From: Ornithinibacillus caprae
Lineage (GTDB): Bacteria > Bacillota > Bacilli > Bacillales > Amphibacillaceae
Assembly: GCF_009728145.1 (NCBI RefSeq)
Contig: NZ_WOCA01000011.1
Location: forward strand, 1-64,000
Reading direction: 5' to 3'
Length of the DNA stretch: 64,000 bases
Part shown: piece by piece, positions 8,160-16,017 of the stretch
Position numbering within the stretch: position 1 is the stretch's first letter
Layout of the letters: each line of letters begins with the position of its first letter
The notes under the pieces: generated by a model
Database searches by the model: none
Told to the model about the DNA's origin: nothing
Seen by the model: the letters and a program-made list of their open reading frames with translations, nothing else
Translations under genes and position numbers: made by a program

Positions 8160-8333
8160 ATGAGTTATGAATTAGAAGTATATAAAAGTATGGTGGATAG
8201 GAAGAGAGAAGAAGTTAAACAAGTGATACGGGAGAATGAGTTTATTGCAAAAGAAAAACAGAAAAAGCAAAACAAGATAAAAAGAAAAAAAGGCAATCGA
8301 ATCCCTTTCTTTAACGCTAGAAAAATTGGTTAA
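8160..8333 (+). CDS. Small basic protein, 57 residues, copy 1
   Basis: ATG 8160 follows GAAGGAGGAAATAAC, a near-perfect ribosome binding site. The product begins MSYELEVYKSMVDRKREEV, is almost entirely Lys, Arg, Glu, Gln and Asn, and ends FFNARKIG. It has no hydrophobic segment. The neighbouring gene (8401-8583) encodes a protein of similar length and composition with the matching ending FRIRKVG and a similar start, so the two look like diverged duplicates. Strong positive charge suggests nucleic-acid or acidic-partner binding, but the function is unknown. A coding role is supported by the ribosome binding site and the paralogue. Confidence 0.6.
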   Translation: MSYELEVYKSMVDRKREEVKQVIRENEFIAKEKQKKQNKIKRKKGNRIPFFNARKIG

Positions 8334-8400
8334 TTGTGATGAACAAATTTTACGGTTGTGAATAAAATGGATTTGTTGAGTTTAAAAAGGAGGAATTATT

Positions 8401-8583
8401 ATGTATTATGATTATGAGATCCGAAAAAGTCTTGTAAAAGCGAAATTGGAACAATTGAAGAAAATGACGTATGAAAAGGAAACATATTCAAAAACCAAAC
8501 GTATGAAAAAAGAAGATCGTAAGCTTAAGCAAAATAAAAATAATCAATCTATACAGTCATTTCGAATTCGTAAAGTAGGTTAA
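8401..8583 (+). CDS. Small basic protein, 60 residues, copy 2
   Basis: ATG 8401 follows AAAAAGGAGGAATTATT. The product begins MYYDYEIRKSLVKAKLEQL, consists mainly of a helical, Lys-rich stretch (about residues 20-48) and ends FRIRKVG, like its upstream neighbour's FFNARKIG. Spacing of 67 bases suggests co-transcription, or a shared mRNA with the acetyltransferase 57 bases downstream. No known domain is recognised. Small size, high charge and tandem duplication are the main facts; any role in stress or RNA binding would be speculation. Confidence 0.6.
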   Translation: MYYDYEIRKSLVKAKLEQLKKMTYEKETYSKTKRMKKEDRKLKQNKNNQSIQSFRIRKVG

Positions 8584-8639
8584 TCTTATAGGGCCTTCCA
8601 TCGTATTTTAAGGCTCTATACATAGGAAGAGGAGAAATA

Positions 8640-9083
8640 ATGGCGGAAATTATGGCAGCAACCAGGAATCAAGTTGATGAAGTAACTAACTTAGCAATGG
8701 ATTTATGGTCAGGACATGATTATAACGAACTAAGGAAAGAATTTATGGAGTGTATGGAATCTGATAAAAATCATGTCCTCCTTTATTATGAAAAGGATAA
8801 GGCGGTTGCTTTTATGTACGTGTCCATTCGTACAGATTATGTGGAAGGATCAACCAGCTCACCAACTGGATATATTGAAGGAATATATGTAAAACCAGCG
8901 TTTAGGAGGAAGGGGATTTCCAAAAAGTTATTCGATGTAGCCAAGAAGTGGTTTATTGAGAAGGAATGTAAACAGGTTGGTTCGGATATAGAATTTGATA
9001 ATAAAGTAAGCTATAAATTACATAAATCGATTGGTTTTAAAGAAGCAGGGAGACTGATTACCTTTATTCAAGATCTAGATTAG
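8640..9083 (+). CDS. GNAT acetyltransferase resembling aminoglycoside 6'-N-acetyltransferase
   Basis: 147 residues from ATG 8640 (AGAGGAG upstream). The order of motifs matches AAC(6')-I enzymes: an N-terminal DLW segment, SIRTDYVEGSTSSPTGYIEG around residues 60-80, the acetyl-CoA motif VKPAFRRKGISKKLFDVA, and the closing SDIEFDNKVSYKLHKSIGF. In characterised relatives these enzymes transfer acetyl from acetyl-CoA to the 6'-amine of aminoglycosides. Chromosomal homologues in soil and marine Bacillaceae are often of unknown activity, so resistance is an inference. It sits alone between the small basic genes and mscS, without an obvious regulator. Confidence 0.7.
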   Translation: MAEIMAATRNQVDEVTNLAMDLWSGHDYNELRKEFMECMESDKNHVLLYYEKDKAVAFMYVSIRTDYVEGSTSSPTGYIEGIYVKPAFRRKGISKKLFDVAKKWFIEKECKQVGSDIEFDNKVSYKLHKSIGFKEAGRLITFIQDLD

Positions 9084-9142
9084 AGATTGTTCATATTGTG
9101 CGTAGATATGGTATGATATATCCTAGTCAGGAGGTAGAACAT

Positions 9143-10237
9143 ATGAATTGGGAATTTATTTTTTCATATGTCCACTTAGTGGATCTTGGAATTGCAGTAG
9201 GTATCTTTCTGCTTTTTTTAGTGTTTAGGAAGCTATTTACAAAGTATATTTTTGCAATTTTAATGCGTTTTTTCAAGAAAACAAGAATTACGATTTTATC
9301 CTATATATTACAAGCCTTTGAAAAACCAATGCAATGGATCTTTATTATCCTTGGTGTGTTTTTTGCGATAACGTATTATCCTTATTTTGATATTGATAAT
9401 GCTGCTTTTTTAAATGCTTTTAAGGTTATCATGATCATTCTAGTAACATGGGGATTATTCCAATTAGCATCATCTTCTTCGCAAATTTTTGAAAAGATAA
9501 ATGAAAAAACAAATATCCAAATAGATGAAATACTTATTCCGTTACTTTCAAGAACAGTGCAATTTATCGTTTTGGCTATTAGTCTTAGTGTGATTTTACA
9601 GCAGTTCGGTTATCAAATCGATGGACTTGTTGCTGGATTAGGTCTAGGTGGATTGGCTTTCTCACTAGCCGCAAAAGATGCTCTAGCTAATATGTTTGGT
9701 GGAGTTATCATTATTACGGAAAAACCATTTACTATTGGTGATTGGATCATGACCCCTAGTGTCGAAGGAACGGTTGAGGACATTACCTTTCGGAGTACTA
9801 GAGTTAGGACGTTTGCTGATGCCTTAGTAACGGTACCTAATTCTACATTAGCAAATGAATCGATTACCAACTGGAGTAAGATGGGGAAGCGCCAAATAAC
9901 CTTCAATATTCGTATAACATATGATACGCCTCGACATAAAATTGAAAATGTAGTGCATCAAATTAAGGAGCTACTTCATAGTCATCCAGGTGTTCACCAG
10001 GAAACGATTTTTGTTAATCTAGACCAATATAAGGAAAATGGGTTGGATGTATTCTTATACTTTTTTACAAATACTACGGTATGGGGAGAATTTTTAAATA
10101 TTCGTGAAGATATCAATCTGAAAATATTAGATATTATTGAAAGAGAAGGTGTCTCAATCGCAATTCCAAGTAGACGTCTTTTTGTAGATTCAAATACTGA
10201 TGAACATGGCGGAAAAATGATGAACCAAGAATCATAA
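9143..10237 (+). CDS. Small-conductance mechanosensitive channel, MscS family
   Basis: 364 residues from ATG 9143, chosen because CAGGAGG lies 7 bases upstream; an in-frame upstream GTG (9098) has none. Four to five membrane helices precede the pore helix, where GLGLGGLAFSLAAKDALANM is the diagnostic MscS signature (about residues 165-190), followed by the cytoplasmic beta domain (FTIGDWI, VPNSTLANESITNW). The channel opens at high membrane tension and releases solutes on osmotic downshock. B. subtilis YkuT is a comparable single-subunit relative. It is monocistronic with a weak hairpin after the stop. Confidence 0.88.
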   Translation: MNWEFIFSYVHLVDLGIAVGIFLLFLVFRKLFTKYIFAILMRFFKKTRITILSYILQAFEKPMQWIFIILGVFFAITYYPYFDIDNAAFLNAFKVIMIILVTWGLFQLASSSSQIFEKINEKTNIQIDEILIPLLSRTVQFIVLAISLSVILQQFGYQIDGLVAGLGLGGLAFSLAAKDALANMFGGVIIITEKPFTIGDWIMTPSVEGTVEDITFRSTRVRTFADALVTVPNSTLANESITNWSKMGKRQITFNIRITYDTPRHKIENVVHQIKELLHSHPGVHQETIFVNLDQYKENGLDVFLYFFTNTTVWGEFLNIREDINLKILDIIEREGVSIAIPSRRLFVDSNTDEHGGKMMNQES

Positions 10238-10246
10238 TGATCTTTG

Positions 10247-10271
10247 GAAGAAAGGCTGTTGGCTTTTCTTC
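10247..10271 (+). terminator. Weak hairpin after mscS
   Basis: GAAGAAAGGC (10247-10256) pairs imperfectly with GGCTTTTCTTC (10261-10271), followed by TTTTTCCTC. Confidence 0.5.
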
Positions 10272-10350
10272 TTTTTCCTCAAAGTTTAGTACTAGGTATT
10301 AATAGTTTGTGGTAAAATATAAATAAAGAGTTTTAAATAAAGGAGATACA

Positions 10351-10947
10351 ATGATGTATATATTTGCAGCCAATGTATTGAAGATATTATTAAGTTTATT
10401 TGGACGAATAAAAGTGTACCAAAAAGAAAACCTTCCTAAATCAGGGGGGTATGTTATAGCCTGTACGCATACTGGTTGGGTAGATATATTATGGTTAGGG
10501 GTTGCCACTCTACCTACGAAAATACATTATATGGCAAAGAAAGAGTTATTTCAATCGGGTTTCTTGAAATGGTTGATGAATAGCTTACATGCCTTTCCAG
10601 TTGATCGTGAAAATCCAGGGCCGAGTACGATTAAAATTCCACGAAAATTATTAAAGGAAGGGAAAGTTGTTGGAATTTTCCCGAGTGGAACTCGTACGAG
10701 TGAAGAGGTGCCATTAAAAAAAGGGGCAGTTACGATTGCTGCCAACTCTAATGTGCCGATCATCCCTGCAGCATATGTGGGTCCGAATAATTTTAGTGAT
10801 TTGTTTAAACGTGTTAAACCAAAATTAATCTATGGAGAGCCGATCCTTCTTCCAGAAGACGAGTCTAAAAGAGAGGGAATGGAAACAATGATGAATAAAC
10901 TGAACAAAGAGTTTATTGATTTACAAGAGAAGATAAAAGGAAATTAA
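10351..10947 (+). CDS. 1-acyl-sn-glycerol-3-phosphate acyltransferase (PlsC-like)
   Basis: 198 residues. AAGGAGATACA precedes two consecutive ATGs (10351 and 10354), so the first residue is ambiguous by one. The HX4D catalytic motif is HTGWVD (residues 40-45), and the substrate motif FPSGTRTSEE and block IPAAYVGP follow in the expected order. The enzyme acylates lysophosphatidic acid to phosphatidic acid at the membrane. One N-terminal hydrophobic helix is present. It is single, ended by a strong terminator. B. subtilis has several PlsC paralogues, so whether this is the main housekeeping enzyme is not decidable here. Confidence 0.88.
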   Translation: MMYIFAANVLKILLSLFGRIKVYQKENLPKSGGYVIACTHTGWVDILWLGVATLPTKIHYMAKKELFQSGFLKWLMNSLHAFPVDRENPGPSTIKIPRKLLKEGKVVGIFPSGTRTSEEVPLKKGAVTIAANSNVPIIPAAYVGPNNFSDLFKRVKPKLIYGEPILLPEDESKREGMETMMNKLNKEFIDLQEKIKGN

Positions 10948-10970
10948 AAATCACCGTAACGGTGATTTTT
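10946..10970 (+). terminator. Intrinsic terminator
   Basis: AAAAATCACCG (10946-10956) and CGGTGATTTTT (10960-10970) form an 11-bp stem with a 3-base loop directly behind the plsC-like stop. Confidence 0.85.
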
Positions 10971-11038
10971 TACATTCCAGAATATAATTATCTGCAAGTG
11001 TAGCTTAGCCTTTTAATGGATGAGTAAAAGCCAAGCTA

Positions 11039-11803
11039 CTATGATTGAATTTTAATGGACACCTCTTCAAATGGTGTGTATTCATATGCTTCAATTAGAC
11101 CTTTTTGATGAATTGCTTCTTTGCTTACAGTTTTTTGTTTAATAGTAACTAGAAATGGATGCTTAAAGGGAAATTCATGAATTTGTATGGTATCTTGATC
11201 TTTCCATTTTATATCTAGTGTTGGCTGTTGAAATCCTATTAAAGCTGAAGCGAGAGGAATACCTTTACTAAAAAAGGGATGTTCATTTTCTTTTATTGTA
11301 CATGGTTCATTAAGGCATAGGTATAATGATAAATTGTCTCCTAATTGAAGTAATCCATAATGAAAGTTGAATAGACGATTATCTATGTTTTTTATATGGT
11401 CCCAAATTGCTTTTTGGCGAGTTTTTTCTTCTCTTATAAAGGTTTGTGCTTCTACTGAGGTATGATTAAGCAAAAATCTAGTGTAATGTTCACTACATAA
11501 TAGTGCAGCATAGGGGTCTTCTTTTTCGACCTCATTAATTCCGTGCTTATATAATACAATCTTAGGGTAAGTTGGGAAGTCGGAAAATGTGTATGGTGTT
11601 TGTGTTTGATCATTCCAAAAAGGTTGTTTATCAAATTCCTTCCATCCATAGTCATGCATGTAAATAGCATAATCAACTGATTTCCGAAGTGATTCCCCAA
11701 TGTATAAGGAGTCCTGCCAATTGGACATGATGTCCCCAGAGATTTGTGCGTGATTATGCTGTTCGATCATTATGAAATCATCTTTTCGTTCTCTTACAAT
11801 CAT
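11039..11803 (-). CDS. DUF3891 family protein
   Basis: 254 residues from ATG 11803, with GGGGTG 7 bases upstream; a GTG at 11812 is inside that signal. The start MIVRERKDDFIMIEQHNHA and the HD-like cluster YAIYMHDYGWKEFD (around residue 45) plus CSEHYTRFLL (around residue 105) are typical of DUF3891. The conserved His and Asp residues suggest a metal-binding, HD-phosphohydrolase-like fold, but no reaction is known. It is monocistronic, downstream of queT in the same orientation and separated from it by a terminator. No defects are seen. Confidence 0.75.
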   Translation of the reverse strand: MIVRERKDDFIMIEQHNHAQISGDIMSNWQDSLYIGESLRKSVDYAIYMHDYGWKEFDKQPFWNDQTQTPYTFSDFPTYPKIVLYKHGINEVEKEDPYAALLCSEHYTRFLLNHTSVEAQTFIREEKTRQKAIWDHIKNIDNRLFNFHYGLLQLGDNLSLYLCLNEPCTIKENEHPFFSKGIPLASALIGFQQPTLDIKWKDQDTIQIHEFPFKHPFLVTIKQKTVSKEAIHQKGLIEAYEYTPFEEVSIKIQS

Positions 11804-11827
11804 GAAAAGCACCCCTTTATAAAGATA

Positions 11828-11873
11828 AAAACTTCACGATTTGCTTGTTTAATGGTGCAGATCGTGAAGTTTT
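11828..11873 (-). terminator. queT terminator
   Basis: AAAACTTCACGAT-type arms (11828-11840 and 11861-11873) form a 13-bp perfect stem between the queT stop and the DUF3891 gene. Confidence 0.75.
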
Positions 11874-11892
11874 GGCTTCAATAAGTATCATA

Positions 11893-12378
11893 TTATATTA
11901 GTTTACCAAACTGTACACGTTTATTTAAAGCATACATAATTGGAATTCCAACAGCTAAAACTGCTAGTTCACCAGCAGCTGTAGTTAGCCATGTAAGAAA
12001 GAATGGTAAACCAAGTGCAAGATTAAGTTCAAACGCAATAATAAACATATTAAATGTAAATACAACTGTGTTTGCAATTAACAGTATTAACACATTTTTT
12101 ATATATCTTGCTAGTAAAATAATGATTCCTAATGAAATGGCAGAGTGCGCAACTCCAAATACCATATCATACCACCCAAGTGGGGAAAACATGACGTTAT
12201 ACAAAAATACACCTAGCACGATTCCAAAGAAGTACTTCTTATTAAAAACAATTAAATGATTAAATACTTCAGAAATACGAAATTGGATATTTGTGAATCC
12301 AAAAGGCACAATAAGTGCAGATACCGCAATATATAACGCTGCGATTAAAGCATTGACTACTAATGTTCTATTTTTCAT
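11893..12378 (-). CDS. queT: Queuosine-precursor ECF transporter substrate-binding subunit QueT
   Basis: 161 residues with five to six membrane helices. The sequence (ISEVFNHLIVFNKKYFFGIV, PLGWYDMVFGVAHSAI, TAAGELAVLAVGIPIMYAL) matches the QueT/DUF988 family, the S-component that captures preQ0/preQ1-type precursors for energy-coupling-factor transport. The assignment is strongly supported by the preQ1-I riboswitch directly upstream, whose last bases include the ribosome binding site. It would work with the shared EcfA/EcfA'/EcfT module encoded elsewhere. The start ATG 12378 is 9 bases after AAGGAGAG. Confidence 0.92.
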   Translation of the reverse strand: MKNRTLVVNALIAALYIAVSALIVPFGFTNIQFRISEVFNHLIVFNKKYFFGIVLGVFLYNVMFSPLGWYDMVFGVAHSAISLGIIILLARYIKNVLILLIANTVVFTFNMFIIAFELNLALGLPFFLTWLTTAAGELAVLAVGIPIMYALNKRVQFGKLI

Positions 12379-12386
12379 TTAAATCT

Positions 12387-12428
12387 CTCCTTAGTTTTTT
12401 AACGTGGGATGGTTTCGAACCACGTGCT
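12387..12428 (-). ncRNA. preQ1-I riboswitch controlling queT
   Basis: On the minus strand the leader has GCACGTGGTTCGAAACC, then ATCCCACGT, then the A-rich TTAAAAAACTAAGGAG. The stem ACGTGG/CCACGT, the short C-containing loop and the A-rich 3' strand that forms the pseudoknot are the hallmarks of class I preQ1 riboswitches. The Shine-Dalgarno GGAG immediately follows CTAA, so ligand binding should hide it and block translation of queT. Confidence 0.9.
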
Positions 12429-12591
12429 TTCTACTGAAGCCATGTCTAGTATAACGTAAAAATGACTTGAGCTGGTAAGCATAAGAAATAGTGTTCGAAA
12501 TAATATATTGTTTTCTCACGTTAACTATGTCTCATTGTGCTATTTTATCTTAAGGTTTCCATAGGATGTGTTTGTTACTCATGAAGTTAAG

Positions 12592-12637
12592 TTGACAGAT
12601 ATAATGAAAGAAATTACAATAGTTACATAAAGTAACT
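12592..12637 (+). promoter_or_regulatory. catE promoter and palindromic operator
   Basis: TTGACA (12592-12597), 17 bases and TACAAT (12615-12620) make a near-consensus promoter. The palindrome AGTTAC-ATAAA-GTAACT (12621-12637) follows directly and would cover the transcription start. In B. subtilis the catechol dioxygenase gene is repressed by HxlR/DUF24-type regulators that bind such symmetric sites. No such regulator gene is nearby. Confidence 0.65.
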
Positions 12638-12685
12638 TTCTTTTAAAAAGTAATTTATATAAAATTATTAAAGGGAGATCATTTC

Positions 12686-13525
12686 ATGGAGAAGAAGTTT
12701 TTTCAGAAACCAACTGTTTATGTTGGAGAAGTAAATATAAATGTCACTAACTTAAAAAAAGCCCTTCATTTTTATCAAAACATTTTAGGGTTTACGGTAT
12801 TAGAACAATCTGATTCTAGTGCTGTTCTTACAGCAGATGGTAAAACACCATTATTATCATTAGAGCAGCCAATTGATGTTACACCTAAGCAACCAAGAAC
12901 AACAGGTCTCTATCATTTTGCTATTCTCTTACCATCACGTGCAGATCTTTCTTCTTTTGTAAAACATATCATACGGGCTGGTGTTCAATTAGGTGCTTCT
13001 GATCATTATGTAAGTGAAGCTCTATATTTTAATGATCCGGATGGAAATGGTATTGAAGTATACCGAGATCGTCCTTCAGCTGAATGGAGTTGGACAGATG
13101 GCCAGGTGGCTATGGCAACTGAACCATTAGATGGAGATAGCCTAGTGGCTGAGAGTAATAAAGAATGGGGTAGTATGCCAAAAGAAACGATAATGGGGCA
13201 TATTCATTTACATGTTTCTGATTTAGAAGAAACAGAGAAATTTTTTGTGAATGGTTTGGGCTTTGATATCGTTACAAGATATTCTGGTGCATTATTTGCT
13301 TCTACTGGTGGTTATCACCATCACATTGGGTTGAATGTGTGGAATGGAGTTGGTGCCAAAGCCCCTGCTAAAAATAGTGTAGGTCTTAATTGGTTTGCTC
13401 TCGTTTTCCCAGATGAGGAATCGAGAAACAAAGCAGTGGATCGATTAGGTGAAATTGGTTCTAAGGTAACCAAAAACTTTGAGGTGAAAGATCCATCAGG
13501 AAATGTAATTAGACTCGTGATTTAG
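12686..13525 (+). CDS. catE: Catechol 2,3-dioxygenase CatE
   Basis: 279 residues in two VOC-fold halves (about 12-125 and 165-275), the size and order of B. subtilis CatE/YfiE. Candidate Fe(II) ligands lie in LYHFAIL, DPDGNGIEVY and MGHIHLHV. The enzyme opens the ring of catechol between C2 and C3, removing toxic quinone precursors. The gene is alone behind a strong promoter with a palindrome over the start point, indicating inducible expression. The mhqR-mhqD pair 1.2 kb away serves the same stress in B. subtilis, so the region seems dedicated to quinone/catechol detoxification. Confidence 0.88.
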   Translation: MEKKFFQKPTVYVGEVNINVTNLKKALHFYQNILGFTVLEQSDSSAVLTADGKTPLLSLEQPIDVTPKQPRTTGLYHFAILLPSRADLSSFVKHIIRAGVQLGASDHYVSEALYFNDPDGNGIEVYRDRPSAEWSWTDGQVAMATEPLDGDSLVAESNKEWGSMPKETIMGHIHLHVSDLEETEKFFVNGLGFDIVTRYSGALFASTGGYHHHIGLNVWNGVGAKAPAKNSVGLNWFALVFPDEESRNKAVDRLGEIGSKVTKNFEVKDPSGNVIRLVI

Positions 13526-13530
13526 ATGGA

Positions 13531-13565
13531 AGGGGTTGTCGAAACTGGAATTTGACACCTCTTTT
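13531..13565 (+). terminator. Imperfect hairpin after catE
   Basis: AGGGGTTGTC (13531-13540) and GACACCTCTTTTT (from 13554) can pair with mismatches and are followed by Ts. Confidence 0.45.
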
Positions 13566-13728
13566 TAGTATATAAAAATTTTATACGCAACTTTTTTGGC
13601 TTGGTTACGTAATACTATTGTGTGACGTGCATGATGAATTGGAATTGGTAACACATTAAAGAAAGTAGTTATCTACGTGTTCATGTAGGGTAGTAGTTAA
13701 GCAAAGTTGTCTAAAAAGGAAGGAATCT

Positions 13729-14682
13729 ATGGCATATTTATTATTGATTATCGGATTTGCATTATTAATTAAAGGAGCAGATCTATTTGTTGATGGCTCA
13801 TCGAATATTGCCCGATTACTCCGTATACCGACTATACTCATTGGTTTAACGATTGTGTCGTTGGGTACTAGTTCCCCGGAGGCAACAGTGAGTATTATTG
13901 CTGCTGTAGAAGGTACAGCAGAGGTTTCGTTAGGTAACATAATTGGGAGTAATATATTTAATTTAACCCTTGTAGTCGGTATAGCGGCAATGATCTACCC
14001 ATTAAAGGTAGAAAATGAAACCATTCGTAAGGAAATCCCTTTTACATTATTAGCTAGTGTGGCGTTATTAGTTGTAATAAGTGATCTTGCGTTACAAGGC
14101 TTCAATACCAATTTAATTACACGTGCTGATGGGTTCATACTATTATTGTTCTTAGTTATTTTTATGTATTATGTTTTTGAGGTAGCCATGAAAAGCAGAA
14201 AGAGTTCTACAGTTGAAACAATTCCTGAAAACATAAAGTGGGGGAAAAGTATATTTTTTTCATTACTTGGACTGGCGGGAATTGTAATAGGTGGAGAATT
14301 AGTTGTAGATAACGGAACCAAAATCGCTTACTCGTGGGGAATGAGTGAAACATTAGTTGGGTTAACGATTATTGCAGTGGGTACATCGCTTCCAGAGTTA
14401 GTGACTTCTGTAATGGCAGCTCTCAAAAAAGAAAGTGAAATTGCCCTTGGAAATATTGTTGGAAGTAATATTTTTAATATCCTTTTTGTATTAGGAATTA
14501 CATCCGTCATTACTCCATTACCTGTTAATACAAAGGTATTCTTTGATATAAAAGCAATGATTATCTTGACTGTATTATTGCTAATTTTCTCGAGGACAAA
14601 ATATAAGGTTGGAAAATCAGAAGGACTTATCCTTGTGCTTTCGTATATTGGTTACCTAATCTATGTTATTATCAGGAATTAA
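13729..14682 (+). CDS. Calcium/sodium antiporter, CaCA family (YrbG-like)
   Basis: 317 residues, ten predicted membrane helices in two inverted halves. Each half carries the alpha repeat: GLTIVSLGTSSPEATVSI with GNIIGSNIFNLTL, and GLTIIAVGTSLPELVTSV with GNIVGSNIFNILF. The acidic residues of the GTSxPE motifs bind the transported cation. The likely job is Ca2+ extrusion coupled to Na+ or H+ entry. ATG 13729 follows AAGGAAGG. The gene is isolated and ends at a strong terminator. Confidence 0.88.
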   Translation: MAYLLLIIGFALLIKGADLFVDGSSNIARLLRIPTILIGLTIVSLGTSSPEATVSIIAAVEGTAEVSLGNIIGSNIFNLTLVVGIAAMIYPLKVENETIRKEIPFTLLASVALLVVISDLALQGFNTNLITRADGFILLLFLVIFMYYVFEVAMKSRKSSTVETIPENIKWGKSIFFSLLGLAGIVIGGELVVDNGTKIAYSWGMSETLVGLTIIAVGTSLPELVTSVMAALKKESEIALGNIVGSNIFNILFVLGITSVITPLPVNTKVFFDIKAMIILTVLLLIFSRTKYKVGKSEGLILVLSYIGYLIYVIIRN

Positions 14683-14686
14683 AAAA

Positions 14687-14720
14687 GACCCCCGTTCAAT
14701 TGGTTCAATGAACGGGGGTC
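14687..14720. terminator. Strong bidirectional terminator
   Basis: GACCCCCGTTCA (14687-14698) and TGAACGGGGGTC (14709-14720) form a 12-bp perfect GC-rich stem with A6 before and pyrimidines after. It serves the convergent antiporter and mhqD-like genes. Confidence 0.9.
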
Positions 14721-14725
14721 CTTTA

Positions 14726-15328
14726 CTACAAGCTCTTATACCATTTTCCAGCAGTTTCTACCTCATTATATGTTAATTGATGCCCCATGCTTTCCCAATG
14801 AAGAACAACTCTTGCTCCTGCATTTTCTAGTAGTGATTTTAGATCCTCTGATTCTTGTGCAGGACAGATCGGATCGTTTGTACCAGCTGCAATAAATACA
14901 TGTTTACCAGTAAGGTCTGGTAGGTCTATACCTCTTCTTGGTACCATTGGATGATGAAGAATAGCTGCTCTTAAAGCATCTTTATAATGGAACATTAAGC
15001 TAGAAGCAATATTCGCTCCATTCGAATAGCCAATGGCAATGATATTATTGCGGTCAAATTCATATTTCTCTGCTGCTTCATTCAGGAATTCATTTAATTC
15101 TTTTGTTCGAAAAATTAAATCCTCTTCATCAAAGACACCTTCTGCTAGGCGTTTGAAAAAGCGAGGCATGCCATTCTCAAGAATATTCCCACGTACGCTT
15201 AGTACATTTGCATCGGAGTCAATTTTTTCAGCAAGTGGAAGCAGGTCTTGTTCCGTACCACCGGTTCCGTGTAGTAATAATAATGTTGGTTTATCTTGGT
15301 CATTTCCTTTTTGAAAGATATGCTTCAT
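14726..15328 (-). CDS. mhqD: Alpha/beta hydrolase, carboxylesterase type (MhqD-like)
   Basis: 200 residues of the phospholipase/carboxylesterase subgroup. The oxyanion loop LLLLHGTGGTEQD, nucleophile elbow IGYSNGANIA, catalytic Asp in AGTNDPICP and His in SMGHQLT are all present. In B. subtilis MhqD (YodD) belongs to the MhqR regulon induced by methylhydroquinone, diamide and catechol. Here the gene begins 1 base after the stop of a MhqR-like MarR gene, so the two are one operon. Start ATG 15328 has AGGAGG upstream. The physiological substrate is unknown; the symbol is an orthology inference. Confidence 0.82.
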   Translation of the reverse strand: MKHIFQKGNDQDKPTLLLLHGTGGTEQDLLPLAEKIDSDANVLSVRGNILENGMPRFFKRLAEGVFDEEDLIFRTKELNEFLNEAAEKYEFDRNNIIAIGYSNGANIASSLMFHYKDALRAAILHHPMVPRRGIDLPDLTGKHVFIAAGTNDPICPAQESEDLKSLLENAGARVVLHWESMGHQLTYNEVETAGKWYKSL

Positions 15329-15329
15329 G

Positions 15330-15767
15330 TTATTGTCCTCCTGTGTCTGACTGTTTTCCTGCTCGTTTCAGGATATCAATTAAGTTCACTTTTTCTTCAT
15401 CTGTAACATCTGCAAATAGTTGATCAATAACCTTTTGATGCTTCGGAAAAATTTCATCCATTAGTTGTTTCCCTTGATCGGTAATTTGTATATAAACTAC
15501 TCGACGATCTTCTTGACAGTTGCTTCGCTCGAGATAGCCTTTTGTTTCTAATTTATCAATAACATAGGTGATGGAACCGGTATTGATAAGGACGGCCTGG
15601 GATATTTCTCTAACGGTTTGTCTTCCTTTATGATACAAAGCTTCCAGTACAGCGAAGTCTGATGTCTTCATGCCGTGGTCGCTAATGTCTTTTTTCACTT
15701 TTTCTTGTATTGATTTAGATGCTTTCATTAACACGACGAAGGCCTTTAATGATAAGTTTTCGCTCAT
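15330..15767 (-). CDS. mhqR: MarR-family repressor MhqR
   Basis: 145 residues from ATG 15767, preferred over ATG 15788 because GAGGTG lies 7 bases upstream of it. The start ENLSLKAFVVLMKASKSI and the wing (GSITYVIDKLETKGYLERS, then DRRVVYIQIT) closely follow B. subtilis MhqR. MhqR represses hydrolase and dioxygenase genes protecting against quinones and is released under 2-methylhydroquinone stress. It heads an operon with the MhqD-like hydrolase. An imperfect palindrome (15806-15827) lies at the expected operator position, consistent with autoregulation. Confidence 0.85.
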   Translation of the reverse strand: MSENLSLKAFVVLMKASKSIQEKVKKDISDHGMKTSDFAVLEALYHKGRQTVREISQAVLINTGSITYVIDKLETKGYLERSNCQEDRRVVYIQITDQGKQLMDEIFPKHQKVIDQLFADVTDEEKVNLIDILKRAGKQSDTGGQ

Positions 15768-15805
15768 AATACGCACCTCAGTTAACATGATTTATTTTGA
15801 ATTAA

Positions 15806-15827
15806 AGTATTATTAATTAAGTATAAT
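15806..15827 (-). promoter_or_regulatory. Candidate MhqR operator
   Basis: AGTATTATTAATTAAGTATAAT is an imperfect 22-bp palindrome around TTAATTAA, about 40-60 bases upstream of the mhqR start. MarR proteins bind AT-rich symmetric sites of this size. Similarity to the B. subtilis MhqR box is not obvious, so this is inference. Confidence 0.4.
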
Positions 15828-15986
15828 TTTAACGTTGTTTGGTTGATATGTCAAATGGGAGGGGGTTATGTAGATTTTTCTCTTATCAGTTGGGTAAATC
15901 AGTGGATTGTAATCGTTTTTCAGCGAAATTTTGTCGAATTTCAGCATTTTGCTTATGTTTCTTTGCTCTCCTTATTGCTTTTTAAT

Positions 15987-16014
15987 GATAGCCTGCCAAC
16001 AATCGCAGGCTATC
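15987..16014 (-). terminator. Terminator of the aldo/keto reductase gene
   Basis: GATAGCCTGC (15987-15996) and GCAGGCTATC (16005-16014) make a 10-bp perfect stem; on the minus strand it is followed by ATTAAAAAGC. It lies 3 bases beyond the stop codon. Confidence 0.75.
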
Positions 16015-16017
16015 TAA

